A DNA stretch of 59,027 bases from Micromonosporaceae bacterium (GTDB lineage: Bacteria; Actinomycetota; Actinomycetes; Mycobacteriales; Micromonosporaceae). The stretch is from assembly GCA_007130245.1 (NCBI GenBank), contig SLSW01000142.1, forward strand, positions 1 to 59,027, given 5' to 3'. The notes beneath the pieces were generated by a model. It saw only the letters and a list, made by a program, of their open reading frames with translations, was not told the DNA's origin and searched no databases. Below, in pieces: positions 16,821 to 24,006 of the stretch (position 1 is its first letter; each line of letters starts with the position of its first letter). The position numbers and the translations under genes are program-made.

Positions 16821-17626
16821 TCCACCCCCGCCCGGAAGCTCTCTGGCGTAATGACGGGAACGCGTACGCCCGTGCGCAGTGAGAAGCCAGAATGGATGGC
16901 GTCGCTCGTCATGGACTGCGCAGCGCTCAGGGCCGCCGGCAGTTCCCAGCGGTACGCCAGCAGTGCCGTGAGAAGTGCGGAGTGTGTGCATCCAGCCCCG
17001 TGTACAAAGGGCACCGGCAACGGCGGCCGAGTCGGTCGGACCTCCGCGTGGTCGCCATCGTCGTATACCAAGTCGGACCCTCCGGCGTCGTCCCCCCCGG
17101 TGATGACGACCACTGCCCCCAACCAATCCCCGAGAAGCTGGGCCTGCCGCGGGCGGTCATGCTCGCCCTCGTGCAGTTCGGTCGCGAGGAGTCGCGCCTC
17201 TTCACCGTTCGGCGTCAGCACACGGATCGCCGGTCGGAGCGTCTCCAGCACCTGGACCGCCTGGCCCGGTGGGTACAGCCGGTCCCCGCCGGCCGTGACG
17301 AGTACTGGGTCGACGACCAAGGGGATCTCCCGGTGGAGGCAGATCCGGCGAAGCTCATGGACGGCCGCGTCCGGCATCGCGAAGCATCCCAGCTTGATCG
17401 CACTTATCTCGTGGCTGGCGATCGCACAGGCCAACTGGTTGCATACGAGATCGTCAGGAAGTATCGAGTACCCAACAGTTCGCACCCCGTCCTGAGCGGT
17501 GACCATGGGGATCACCGCCACACCGAAACAACCCGCCGCTGCGAATGCACGTAGGTCGGCCTGCACACCGGCGCCTCCGGTGGGGTCGGACGAAGCGATG
17601 GTGATGCACGTCTTGGCCGCCTCCAT
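16817..17626 (-). CDS. ThiD-like hydroxymethylpyrimidine (phosphate) kinase
   Basis: A 269-residue ribokinase-fold enzyme. SDPTGGAGVQADLRAF and the following VTAQDGVRTV match the N-terminal signature of ThiD. IPLVVDPVLVTAGG is the central strand, and the anion-hole motif is GAGCTHSALLTALLA (ThiD form GTGCTxSxA). ThiD phosphorylates 4-amino-5-hydroxymethyl-2-methylpyrimidine once or twice. Here the substrate is more likely the 2-oxo analogue, 5-hydroxymethylcytosine, because the two upstream genes should make it. No other thiamin gene lies nearby, arguing against a housekeeping role. It starts four bases after the upstream stop. Confidence 0.85.
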   Translation of the reverse strand: MEAAKTCITIASSDPTGGAGVQADLRAFAAAGCFGVAVIPMVTAQDGVRTVGYSILPDDLVCNQLACAIASHEISAIKLGCFAMPDAAVHELRRICLHREIPLVVDPVLVTAGGDRLYPPGQAVQVLETLRPAIRVLTPNGEEARLLATELHEGEHDRPRQAQLLGDWLGAVVVITGGDDAGGSDLVYDDGDHAEVRPTRPPLPVPFVHGAGCTHSALLTALLAYRWELPAALSAAQSMTSDAIHSGFSLRTGVRVPVITPESFRAGVE

Positions 17627-17630
17627 CGCA

Positions 17631-18053
17631 CTAAACCCGGCTATCCAGAAAGCTGTATATCGAGTTTTTTATGTCAATCTCATCCCGGTACACCGTCAGG
17701 TGGATGGACGGGCAGCCGACTACCAAAGCAGACAGCCGGCTGGCTCGTTCAGCATGGCAGAGGGCCAGGATCGGGTGGCCGTGCCGCACCGCGCAAGACA
17801 GCTCAAAGCCGACTCCAAGACTGGGAACAGAGACCTCCGCCACGACGGCATCCGCTCGGGCCAAGTCCGCGACATCGCGGGCGTAGATAACGGCCGCGTC
17901 CAAGTTGGCATCTACATCGTCGGGTCGGAGGACCTGTGGAGTCAGGAGGCTTCCTCCGACATCAGCGATCGCCTTCGCCGCCACCTCGTAGAACGGGGCG
18001 AAGTCCCTTCCAGCGGCGATAGCCGCGGCGAGGTAAATCTGCCGGTTGGTCAT
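17631..18053 (-). CDS. MilB/BlsM/BcmB-type nucleotide N-glycosidase
   Basis: A 140-residue protein of the nucleoside 2-deoxyribosyltransferase-like superfamily, close in layout to CMP hydrolases of nucleoside antibiotic pathways and to DNPH1. IYLAAAIAAGR is the phosphate/sugar-binding N-terminus, and the catalytic Glu is in AEVSVPSLGVGFEL (DNPH1 and MilB share SLGVGxE). The expected reaction is hydrolysis of the N-glycosidic bond of a (hydroxymethyl) CMP to free base and ribose 5-phosphate. It follows directly on the CMP-hydroxymethylase-like gene with ATGA overlap, the order milA-milB and bcmA-bcmB. Site GAAGAGGGCCC precedes the start. Confidence 0.8.
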   Translation of the reverse strand: MTNRQIYLAAAIAAGRDFAPFYEVAAKAIADVGGSLLTPQVLRPDDVDANLDAAVIYARDVADLARADAVVAEVSVPSLGVGFELSCAVRHGHPILALCHAERASRLSALVVGCPSIHLTVYRDEIDIKNSIYSFLDSRV

Positions 18054-19099
18054 GTAGGGCCCTCTTCAACGCTCACGACCTGGGGGAAACTGTCGGGCCA
18101 CCTGTGCGACAACGCCTGGCGAAAGACAGCCGGCAACTCCGCGACGATGTCCTCATCCTGCTGTTCTTCGCGGGTGACGCGGCGATAGCACTCGAGGAGC
18201 CGTACCACATTCGACCAGTAGGCTGACAGCCCGAGGCGGTACACCCCAGGATTATCAAGGCGCAGCCGGTCGCCTCGTAGCTGGTGCTCTAGCTCGATGA
18301 CGAGCCCGATCTCGCCACGCACGTCACCGCCTGCAGGGATGGTCGGGAACTCGTCCTGTTTCCTGTTCGGCAACGATTCAAGGAATCGTTCAACATTGGC
18401 GAAGTCGTGGGAGTAGATGTGCAGCGATCCCACATGATGATGATAGCAGCCGATGCGCACGCCCAATTCTGCCGCCATGATCTCCTGCAGGAGGGTAAAC
18501 GAGAACACGTCGCTGACCATTCCGCGGTACGCGTCGTTTGCCCTCATGTAGGTAACGACATCCAACACCCCGTCTCGAAGGACGAACTGCAGGGCGAGCG
18601 TGCAGGAGCAGTCTGTATTGCTTGCGTTCAATTTTTCAGATTCTGAAAAGATCTGTACGACCGCTCTCCTAGATTGCGGATCCTCGCGAAGTGCCGCCAC
18701 AACGCGCTCCCACTGACTTGGTCGTCCTGACGCAGGAATGCCGAAGATGCGTGGCCCGTAAGCTGTACCAACGAGTCGCGTCCGCCCGCCGGTGAACCGG
18801 ACCATGCCCGGCGCGTAGTAGGTGAGGTAGGCGGAGTCGTCACGTCCCCCCAGATACCACAATGTCTCGGCATAACTGAAGACAATGTTAGTCCGGCGTG
18901 CAGGGGAGACGAGGAAGCGATTCCAGGGGCACTCGATGGTGAATGACGCTCCGAGCACCTCGCGGCAGTGAGTTCCACGCGTGCGGACAAAGTGTTCTGG
19001 CCTTGTGAAGACGTGCCGAAGAGTGGCTTCGTAGCACTCCGAGAAGGTCGGAAAACGGGCCCCGTGAACAGCATCGGCGGGGACGTTTGCCGTGGCCAT
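18050..19099 (-). CDS. Thymidylate-synthase-fold CMP/dCMP hydroxymethylase
   Basis: A 349-residue protein with the thymidylate synthase fold. The nucleophile is C166 in SCTLALQFVL (C+5 is Gln, as in TS). The substrate-binding block reads YMRANDAYRGMVSDVFSF, with R186, D189 and then D197 at the position that is Asn177 in E. coli TS. Asn-to-Asp there is the known switch from uracil to cytosine recognition in dCMP hydroxymethylase and in MilA. HIYS near 227-230 is conserved. It should transfer a one-carbon unit from methylene-tetrahydrofolate to C5 of CMP or dCMP, giving the 5-hydroxymethyl product. It is the first gene of the operon; AAGGGGGA precedes the ATG. Confidence 0.85.
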   Translation of the reverse strand: MATANVPADAVHGARFPTFSECYEATLRHVFTRPEHFVRTRGTHCREVLGASFTIECPWNRFLVSPARRTNIVFSYAETLWYLGGRDDSAYLTYYAPGMVRFTGGRTRLVGTAYGPRIFGIPASGRPSQWERVVAALREDPQSRRAVVQIFSESEKLNASNTDCSCTLALQFVLRDGVLDVVTYMRANDAYRGMVSDVFSFTLLQEIMAAELGVRIGCYHHHVGSLHIYSHDFANVERFLESLPNRKQDEFPTIPAGGDVRGEIGLVIELEHQLRGDRLRLDNPGVYRLGLSAYWSNVVRLLECYRRVTREEQQDEDIVAELPAVFRQALSHRWPDSFPQVVSVEEGPT

Positions 19100-19922
19100 G
19101 TAGTCCCCCTTCGGCAGGTGGTTCAGTAGGCGCGTCCTATGGTCGCCAATGGATGAAGCTTATCGACCTTCATCGCGACGCACAAGACCCCATGACTGAG
19201 CCACCCGGGTCTGGTGGAGGCTCTGATGTACCCTAGGAGGTGGCTCTCCGCACGTGACCTTCATACTTCACAGGTCGGATCCGGCCGATGTCCCAGCGTT
19301 CCGGGTTGGTAACTCTTCAGCTGGCTAGAGGTGTCCGCTGCCGTCCGTTGTAGAGCGTTGTCGGCGCGGTGAGGGCGCTCAGGCTTTTTTCGCGGGCGGT
19401 TGGACAGGTAGCTGCGGATGGCGCAAACACCACCTCAGGCTCCTCGCCCCAAGGTGGCGATCTCCGCCGCACCCGGCTTGCTTACCCGAGGACTGCGACC
19501 CGAGGACTCCCGCCGCGACTTCGACGCCCGCTTGACCGGCCCACCCGGCGACCGCGGCTTCGACGATGTGCGCGAATCCTTACGCTGACTGCGGTCGAGT
19601 CCTTAGTGGTCTTTGCCGGTGGGATGTTTTGCTCGACCTGCCACCGCATCCCAGTCACCCACACCAACACCTGAAGGGCCGCTGGTGGGCCACCATTGAG
19701 TGCGGACCACACTCCGGAGGGCCGAGCTCGAAGGCCGTATGAATACGGCCCTACCGTGCACGCCCAACAAGCTGGCTCCGACTCTGCATACACTCTCGAG
19801 CCCATCTCGCTCCGTTCGGCCCTTCCCTGGGATACTTACTGCGAAGTACGATGGCGCGGGACCGTCACGGCGACACCAACGGCTCGGAGCGGGCGGATCA
19901 CGGCCACAAAGGAGCGGGCGAG
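19100..19922. other. Divergent intergenic region with transposase remnants
   Basis: This 820-base space separates the minus-strand operon from the divergent plus-strand genes and must carry both promoters. No promoter can be assigned with confidence. The middle is debris: on the minus strand near 19610-19670 a fragment VTGMRWQVEQNIPPAK resembles the end of IS701-type transposases, and on the plus strand near 19475-19590 a short frame ends RGFDDVRESLR. No regulator gene lies here or elsewhere in the locus. Confidence 0.4.
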
Positions 19923-20966
19923 ATGGACCTGGAGAAACTGTGGAGCACGCTCACAGAGAGACTTGGCGGGGAGCAGCGCTTCCTGGGAGCGTTCCTGTCG
20001 GGAAGCCGCGCCAGTGGACTGGATCACAAGCACTCCGATACCGACATCCACGTCATCTTGAGGGACGGTGACAGGCTCCGCCGCCGTACGTTCGACGTGG
20101 ACGGGGTGGAAGTCCAGCTCACAAGGCTCAGCTTGGACCAGGTCGCGGAGTTTGCCGACCTGACGTCGGAGTATGTTGCGACCGCTAGCGACAGGACACA
20201 GTCTCGTCTCACCAGCGAGCAGCTCTGGCGTATCTCTAGGTTGGCGACCGCCCGCGTTATCTACGTTTCGGACCAGTGCGCCGCCCTGCTGAAACGGTCC
20301 AACGCCGACGTGACTCGGCAGGTTCTCATGGCTAACTATGCCCATCGGGTCGGGCGAGCCGCCGAGGATGCGATGGGCGTACTCGCCTCCGGCGACCCGG
20401 TCGGCGCGGCTTATGCCACCAACGTTGCGCTCCGGTGCGCTTTCGAAGTCACCGCCGCGGGCTCCGGCCACTTGTACGCATTGGAGCACTTCCTCCTACG
20501 ACGGATTGCCAGCATGCCCGCGCTGTCCGGCTCGCTGGGTGATTTCTGGAGCCTGTTGCACCAGTGGCCGGCTCACGATGACGTTCGATCGCTCCAGCAT
20601 GACATCGAGTCCCGCCTGCTCGTCGCGAACCTGCTGGTGGGATGGTCGCTCCTTTACGGTTGGAGTGCACCGCTGACCGGGCTTCCGAGGTTTGACCAGG
20701 CCGGCGTTGGGCCACGTCGCGCTCCAGGCTTTGGACTTCAGCGTTTCGCCGACTGCTGGGCACTAGCAGGACCCACTAGTACCTTGCGTATCTCTAAGCG
20801 AGTCGCAGTGGTGTGGGTCCATCTCAACGGACAGTCGCTTAACGATGTAACGGGTGCTGTGGTCAACGCTGGCTATCCAGATGCCAGCCAGCACGACGTG
20901 GTTTCGTGTGTGGCGAACTTGATCCGGCTAGGCGCGGCGAAGTCGGACGCGCCGATGAGTCCCTGA
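19923..20966 (+). CDS. Nucleotidyltransferase-PqqD-like fusion protein
   Basis: A 347-residue protein. N-terminal residues about 15-60 form a nucleotidyltransferase fold: LSGSRASGLDHKHSDTDIHV has the GS motif and paired Asp residues that bind Mg-NTP. A helical middle (about 110-250) follows. The last 60 residues (VAVVWVHLNGQSLNDVTGAV, then SCVANLIRLGAA) match the small winged-helix layout of PqqD-like peptide-binding proteins. NTase, PqqD-like and HprK-related genes are known to co-occur; here two of them are fused. The fusion suggests binding of a peptide, perhaps the 18-mer encoded 23 bases downstream. The start at 19923 has AAGGAGCGGGCGAG before it. Confidence 0.7.
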   Translation: MDLEKLWSTLTERLGGEQRFLGAFLSGSRASGLDHKHSDTDIHVILRDGDRLRRRTFDVDGVEVQLTRLSLDQVAEFADLTSEYVATASDRTQSRLTSEQLWRISRLATARVIYVSDQCAALLKRSNADVTRQVLMANYAHRVGRAAEDAMGVLASGDPVGAAYATNVALRCAFEVTAAGSGHLYALEHFLLRRIASMPALSGSLGDFWSLLHQWPAHDDVRSLQHDIESRLLVANLLVGWSLLYGWSAPLTGLPRFDQAGVGPRRAPGFGLQRFADCWALAGPTSTLRISKRVAVVWVHLNGQSLNDVTGAVVNAGYPDASQHDVVSCVANLIRLGAAKSDAPMSP

Positions 20967-20989
20967 CCCGATGAAGGGGGGTGATAAAG

Positions 20990-21046
20990 ATGGAGGACAC
21001 CTGGGTTATCGAGGAGGACGAGACCTGCGGCAATGACCCGATTTAG
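20990..21046 (+). CDS. Candidate 18-residue precursor peptide
   Basis: The frame encodes MEDTWVIEEDETCGNDPI and a TAG stop. It is preceded by AAGGGGGGTGATAAAG, a strong ribosome site at the right distance, and followed 9 bases later by a perfect 13-base-pair hairpin. It sits between a gene with a PqqD-like peptide-binding domain and an exporter plus TldD/PmbA protease, the usual place of a RiPP precursor or peptide scaffold. It is very acidic, with single Trp and Cys. There is no obvious leader/core division, which suits a PqqA- or mycofactocin-like small precursor. It is too short for homology detection by eye, so chance is not excluded. Confidence 0.6.
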   Translation: MEDTWVIEEDETCGNDPI

Positions 21047-21055
21047 GCCAGAGAT

Positions 21056-21092
21056 GCGGCGTGCCGGCGATCGAGGTCTGCCGGCACGCCGC
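21056..21092 (+). terminator. Perfect hairpin after the peptide gene
   Basis: GCGGCGTGCCGGC (21056-21068) pairs completely with GCCGGCACGCCGC (21080-21092) around an 11-base loop. There is no T-run. Its place between the small peptide and the exporter genes fits a partial terminator or RNA stabiliser that gives more peptide than transporter message. Confidence 0.75.
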
Positions 21093-21408
21093 AGCCGAGC
21101 GTGAGGAGCTGAAGCGGCTGCGGGGCCGAGGTTCGCGAGCTGAGTCTCCGGACACGCCGGGACGGCTCAATCACCGCCGCCCGCGAAGTTCCGGACACTC
21201 CCCACCCACCGGATCATCAGGGAGGGCGGGTAACATTGCCCTCTTCCCCCGCACTCCGGTGCGGTCTCTGACCGCTCACTGCATGTCCTGGCTCAGTCTC
21301 GCACCGACGGCCCCGCCAGGTTCTGGACTCCGCTCGCAACACCATCGCAGCACATTGCTCGAGAGCGCTCCAACTGCTAATCTTTCGTACCTCGATGTTA
21401 GGAGGGGC
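21093..21408. other. Spacer before exporter genes
   Basis: The frame of the ABC ATPase stays open through this stretch, but there is no similarity and no ribosome site until 21401, so it is read as untranslated. GCTCGAGAGCGCTC at 21357-21370 contains the palindrome GAGCGCTC and also occurs at the leaders of both long repeats (about 299 and 29586). It resembles LacI-type operators, but function is a guess. Confidence 0.3.
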
Positions 21409-22365
21409 GTGACCAGACCAGCGATCGAAGTTGAGTTGCTCTCGCGGTGGTTCGGCAAGAAGTCGAAACGCATCACGGCACTCCACGACGTCTCGCTCGC
21501 TGTTGAACAGGGGACAATCGTAGCGCTGCTCGGCCCCAACGGCGCGGGCAAGACCACCTTGACGAAGATCCTCGCCACGTTGCTGTATCCCTCATCCGGT
21601 AGTGCGCGGTTGTTCGGCCACGACGTGGTGCGCGAAGCGCGCACCTGTCGCCGGCTGGCGAGCGTGGTGTTCGGCGGCGAGCGGGGCCTCTATCCGCAGC
21701 TCACAGGGCGCGACAACCTGCGGTTCTTTGGCATGCTGGCCGGGGTCAAGGCGGGAGAGGCCAAGCGGCTTGTCCCGGAGTTGCTTGAGCAAGTCGGCTT
21801 GGCCGAGGTCGCCGGACGGAGGGTCGAGACCTACTCAAAGGGCATGAAGCAGCGCCTCCATATCGCGATCGGGTTTATCCCGCGGCCGAGGATCCTCCTG
21901 CTCGACGAGCCTACCGTGGGGCTCGACCCGTCGGAGGCCGAGCGCCTCCGACAAGCGGTCAAGGCCGCCCGCGACGATGGCGTCACCGTGCTTCTTACCA
22001 GTCACTACCTTCTAGATGTCGAGCGGTTGGCAGACCGCGTGCTGCTGCTCGATCGCGGTGCCCTCATAGAGGACCGGCCGCTGTCCGATTTCGTGCTGCG
22101 CGCGGGCTACACGGCCGAGGTGAGGGTGCGAGGTCTCGGACCGCCGCCACTGTTACCCGTGGAGCTGCCCGAGGGGATCGACCTCGCGCATGGACCGGAC
22201 GAGGTGAACAAAGAGTGGGCGCTGACTTTGCGTGTCGCGCGATGGAGTTCGGACGTGTTCGCACATATGTCCACCATCCTCGCGGGTGCAGAAGTGATTG
22301 ATGTAGATGTCCAGCAGGTAGGTTTGGAGCACGCGTTCGCGCAGGTCACCCGGGGGGATATTTGA
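21409..22365 (+). CDS. ABC-2 exporter ATP-binding protein
   Basis: A 318-residue ABC ATPase. Walker A is GPNGAGKTT, the Q-loop lies in LASVVFGGERGLYPQ, the signature motif is ETYSKGMKQRL (SKGMKQ for LSGGQ, as in many drug/lantibiotic exporters), Walker B is ILLLDEPTVGLDP, and the switch His is in LLTSHYLL. The C-terminal 90 residues are the usual extension of NodI/DrrA-type exporters. It should drive efflux of the pathway product through the two permeases encoded next, giving self-protection or secretion. The GTG at 21409 is chosen for TTAGGAGGGGC directly before it. Confidence 0.9.
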   Translation: MTRPAIEVELLSRWFGKKSKRITALHDVSLAVEQGTIVALLGPNGAGKTTLTKILATLLYPSSGSARLFGHDVVREARTCRRLASVVFGGERGLYPQLTGRDNLRFFGMLAGVKAGEAKRLVPELLEQVGLAEVAGRRVETYSKGMKQRLHIAIGFIPRPRILLLDEPTVGLDPSEAERLRQAVKAARDDGVTVLLTSHYLLDVERLADRVLLLDRGALIEDRPLSDFVLRAGYTAEVRVRGLGPPPLLPVELPEGIDLAHGPDEVNKEWALTLRVARWSSDVFAHMSTILAGAEVIDVDVQQVGLEHAFAQVTRGDI

Positions 22366-23141
22366 CCCGAATCGTGGCGGCGGCGAATGTTCTTACCGCG
22401 AGCGCTCGTCACCAGATGATGGTGGTACGTGCTCACCCGCTGTTTCTCCTCGGAGGGGTTCTCCAGCCCTCGGTGTTGCTGCTTGTGGTCTTCTTCGCGC
22501 GCGGTCAGCCCACTGGCGAGCAGGCCGCGAGGGTGGCCACGGCGGTGTTGCTGATGGCCTACTGGGGCTCGACAGTGTGGCAGGGAGCGGCGATTCTTCG
22601 GCGCGAACGCCTGATCGGCACGCTGGCCCACTTCATGCGCGGCGTACGGAGCCCGATGCTGGTCCTGACGGGTAAGGCGCTGGGCGCCAGCATAGCACCA
22701 GCACTGCTGACGAGCGTTACGGTCGCAGTAATGATGGTTCTTCTTCGGTCGCCGATATCGGTGGCGAGCCCGGGGTGGTTCGTCGTAGGCCTGGTAGCGG
22801 CGGTGCTTTCCGGCACAGCGCTCGGCACCCTGCTATGCAGTCTATTTCTGCTCACTAGGTTCGGTGGACAGCTGTCCAGTGCGCTGCTCTATCCGGTATT
22901 TCTGCTGGCGGGTTTGCTGATACCGGTTGAGTTCTTCCCGGCAGGCATCCGGTGGCTTGGCTGGTTCGTAAGCCTGCGCTGGGCGCAGCAGTTCCTTGTG
23001 AGTGCGTCTCAGGGCACGCCGGACTTCAGCGCTCTCGCTCTGCTCGGGCTGCTCATGGTCGTCTACGCGGTCGCAGCAGTAACCTCATTCCGGCGTATCG
23101 ACCATCTGGCTCGGGTTAGGGGCACACTTGAGTTGGGCTGA
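22362..23141 (+). CDS. ABC-2 type permease, subunit 1
   Basis: A 259-residue membrane protein with about six hydrophobic segments (around 27-45, 57-72, 110-130, 138-160, 170-190 and 225-245), typical of ABC-2 permeases of the DrrB/NodJ type. LLYPVFLLAGLLIPVEFFP is the usual conserved loop near helix 5. It starts at TTG, overlapping the ATPase stop (TTGA), so it is translationally coupled. It forms the channel with the next permease and the ATPase; the transported compound is unknown. Confidence 0.8.
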   Translation: MTRIVAAANVLTASARHQMMVVRAHPLFLLGGVLQPSVLLLVVFFARGQPTGEQAARVATAVLLMAYWGSTVWQGAAILRRERLIGTLAHFMRGVRSPMLVLTGKALGASIAPALLTSVTVAVMMVLLRSPISVASPGWFVVGLVAAVLSGTALGTLLCSLFLLTRFGGQLSSALLYPVFLLAGLLIPVEFFPAGIRWLGWFVSLRWAQQFLVSASQGTPDFSALALLGLLMVVYAVAAVTSFRRIDHLARVRGTLELG

Positions 23142-23919
23142 CGCGTCGGATCGGGTCGTCCTGGCCGCGAAGATCGGCTTGCGGGAGCACCTAGCTGACA
23201 ACCCTCTGTCGGTCACTCTTTCCACCACGTGGCCGCGGGCGTTGCTGCAGTGTTTGTTCTTCACAATGCTCGGACGCGTGATCGGCGGTGCAGACGGTCA
23301 GGCATACACGTTCGTCGGCTCGATTGCAATCACTATTACGCTGTTCACTCTTGTACAGATTTGTGATGTGCCGATGCGTGACCGGTGGTCGTCGACGTTC
23401 TACCGGATACGCTCCAGCGAAATGCCGGTTCCGCTCGTGTACGCCATACGGTCCTGGCCGCTGCTCGTCGAAGGGGCTCTTGTAGCCGTCCTTTGCATAC
23501 TGCTGGTTGGGCTGTTCACCGTTCAGTTCGCGCTGATGCTGCAACTTCTGGCGCTGGTGCCGATCTATCTGCTCCTTGTGCTCACCAGCGGGGCGGCAGG
23601 TCTGACGGCGGCGTCGGTCGCGCTATTCGGCCGTGCCGGCAACGACGTGTTTGTCGGCAATCTGGGGCAGTACCTGATCATTGCTGCGAGCGGCGCGTTG
23701 ATCCCCCCGGGACGGGTCGCCTGGCTTGATGCCATCGGGTCAGTGCTACCGATGCGTCACGGACTTCTGGCCATTAGGAGCAACCTCGCCGGCGAGCCCT
23801 GGCTGGCTCATCTGCTCTGCGAGGTGGTTGTTGGCTTATGTTGGGGACTCGCTGCGGTCCTGCTCTACACGTATATGGCAAGGCGGATACGGCGGAACGA
23901 CCATGACAAGGTCACCTGA
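23128..23919 (+). CDS. ABC-2 type permease, subunit 2
   Basis: A 263-residue membrane protein with about six transmembrane segments. It is a distant relative of subunit 1, with SGALIPPGRVAWLDAIGSVLP in place of the conserved loop of that protein. It starts at TTG inside the last 14 bases of subunit 1. Two different permeases with one ATPase imply a heterodimeric channel, as in some peptide and polyether exporters. The tail is a short basic cytoplasmic end (ARRIRRNDHDK). Confidence 0.8.
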   Translation: MSWADASDRVVLAAKIGLREHLADNPLSVTLSTTWPRALLQCLFFTMLGRVIGGADGQAYTFVGSIAITITLFTLVQICDVPMRDRWSSTFYRIRSSEMPVPLVYAIRSWPLLVEGALVAVLCILLVGLFTVQFALMLQLLALVPIYLLLVLTSGAAGLTAASVALFGRAGNDVFVGNLGQYLIIAASGALIPPGRVAWLDAIGSVLPMRHGLLAIRSNLAGEPWLAHLLCEVVVGLCWGLAAVLLYTYMARRIRRNDHDKVT

Positions 23920-24006
23920 GCGGGCAAGCGCCGACACCGGCGCCCAGAGCGCCGCCGCCCGGACGTGCGCCCGCCCAAGACCGGTTCGACTTCCCCCGGG
24001 AGTTTA

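Noticed and set aside
18050-19099. Housekeeping thymidylate synthase
   Set aside because: The Asn that reads uracil is Asp, and the gene leads an operon with a CMP-glycosidase-like gene; cytosine specificity is more likely.
20990-21046. The 18-mer as a mere leader ORF for the exporter
   Set aside because: Not excluded, but the strong ribosome site, following hairpin and 360-base distance to the exporter start make a product role more likely.
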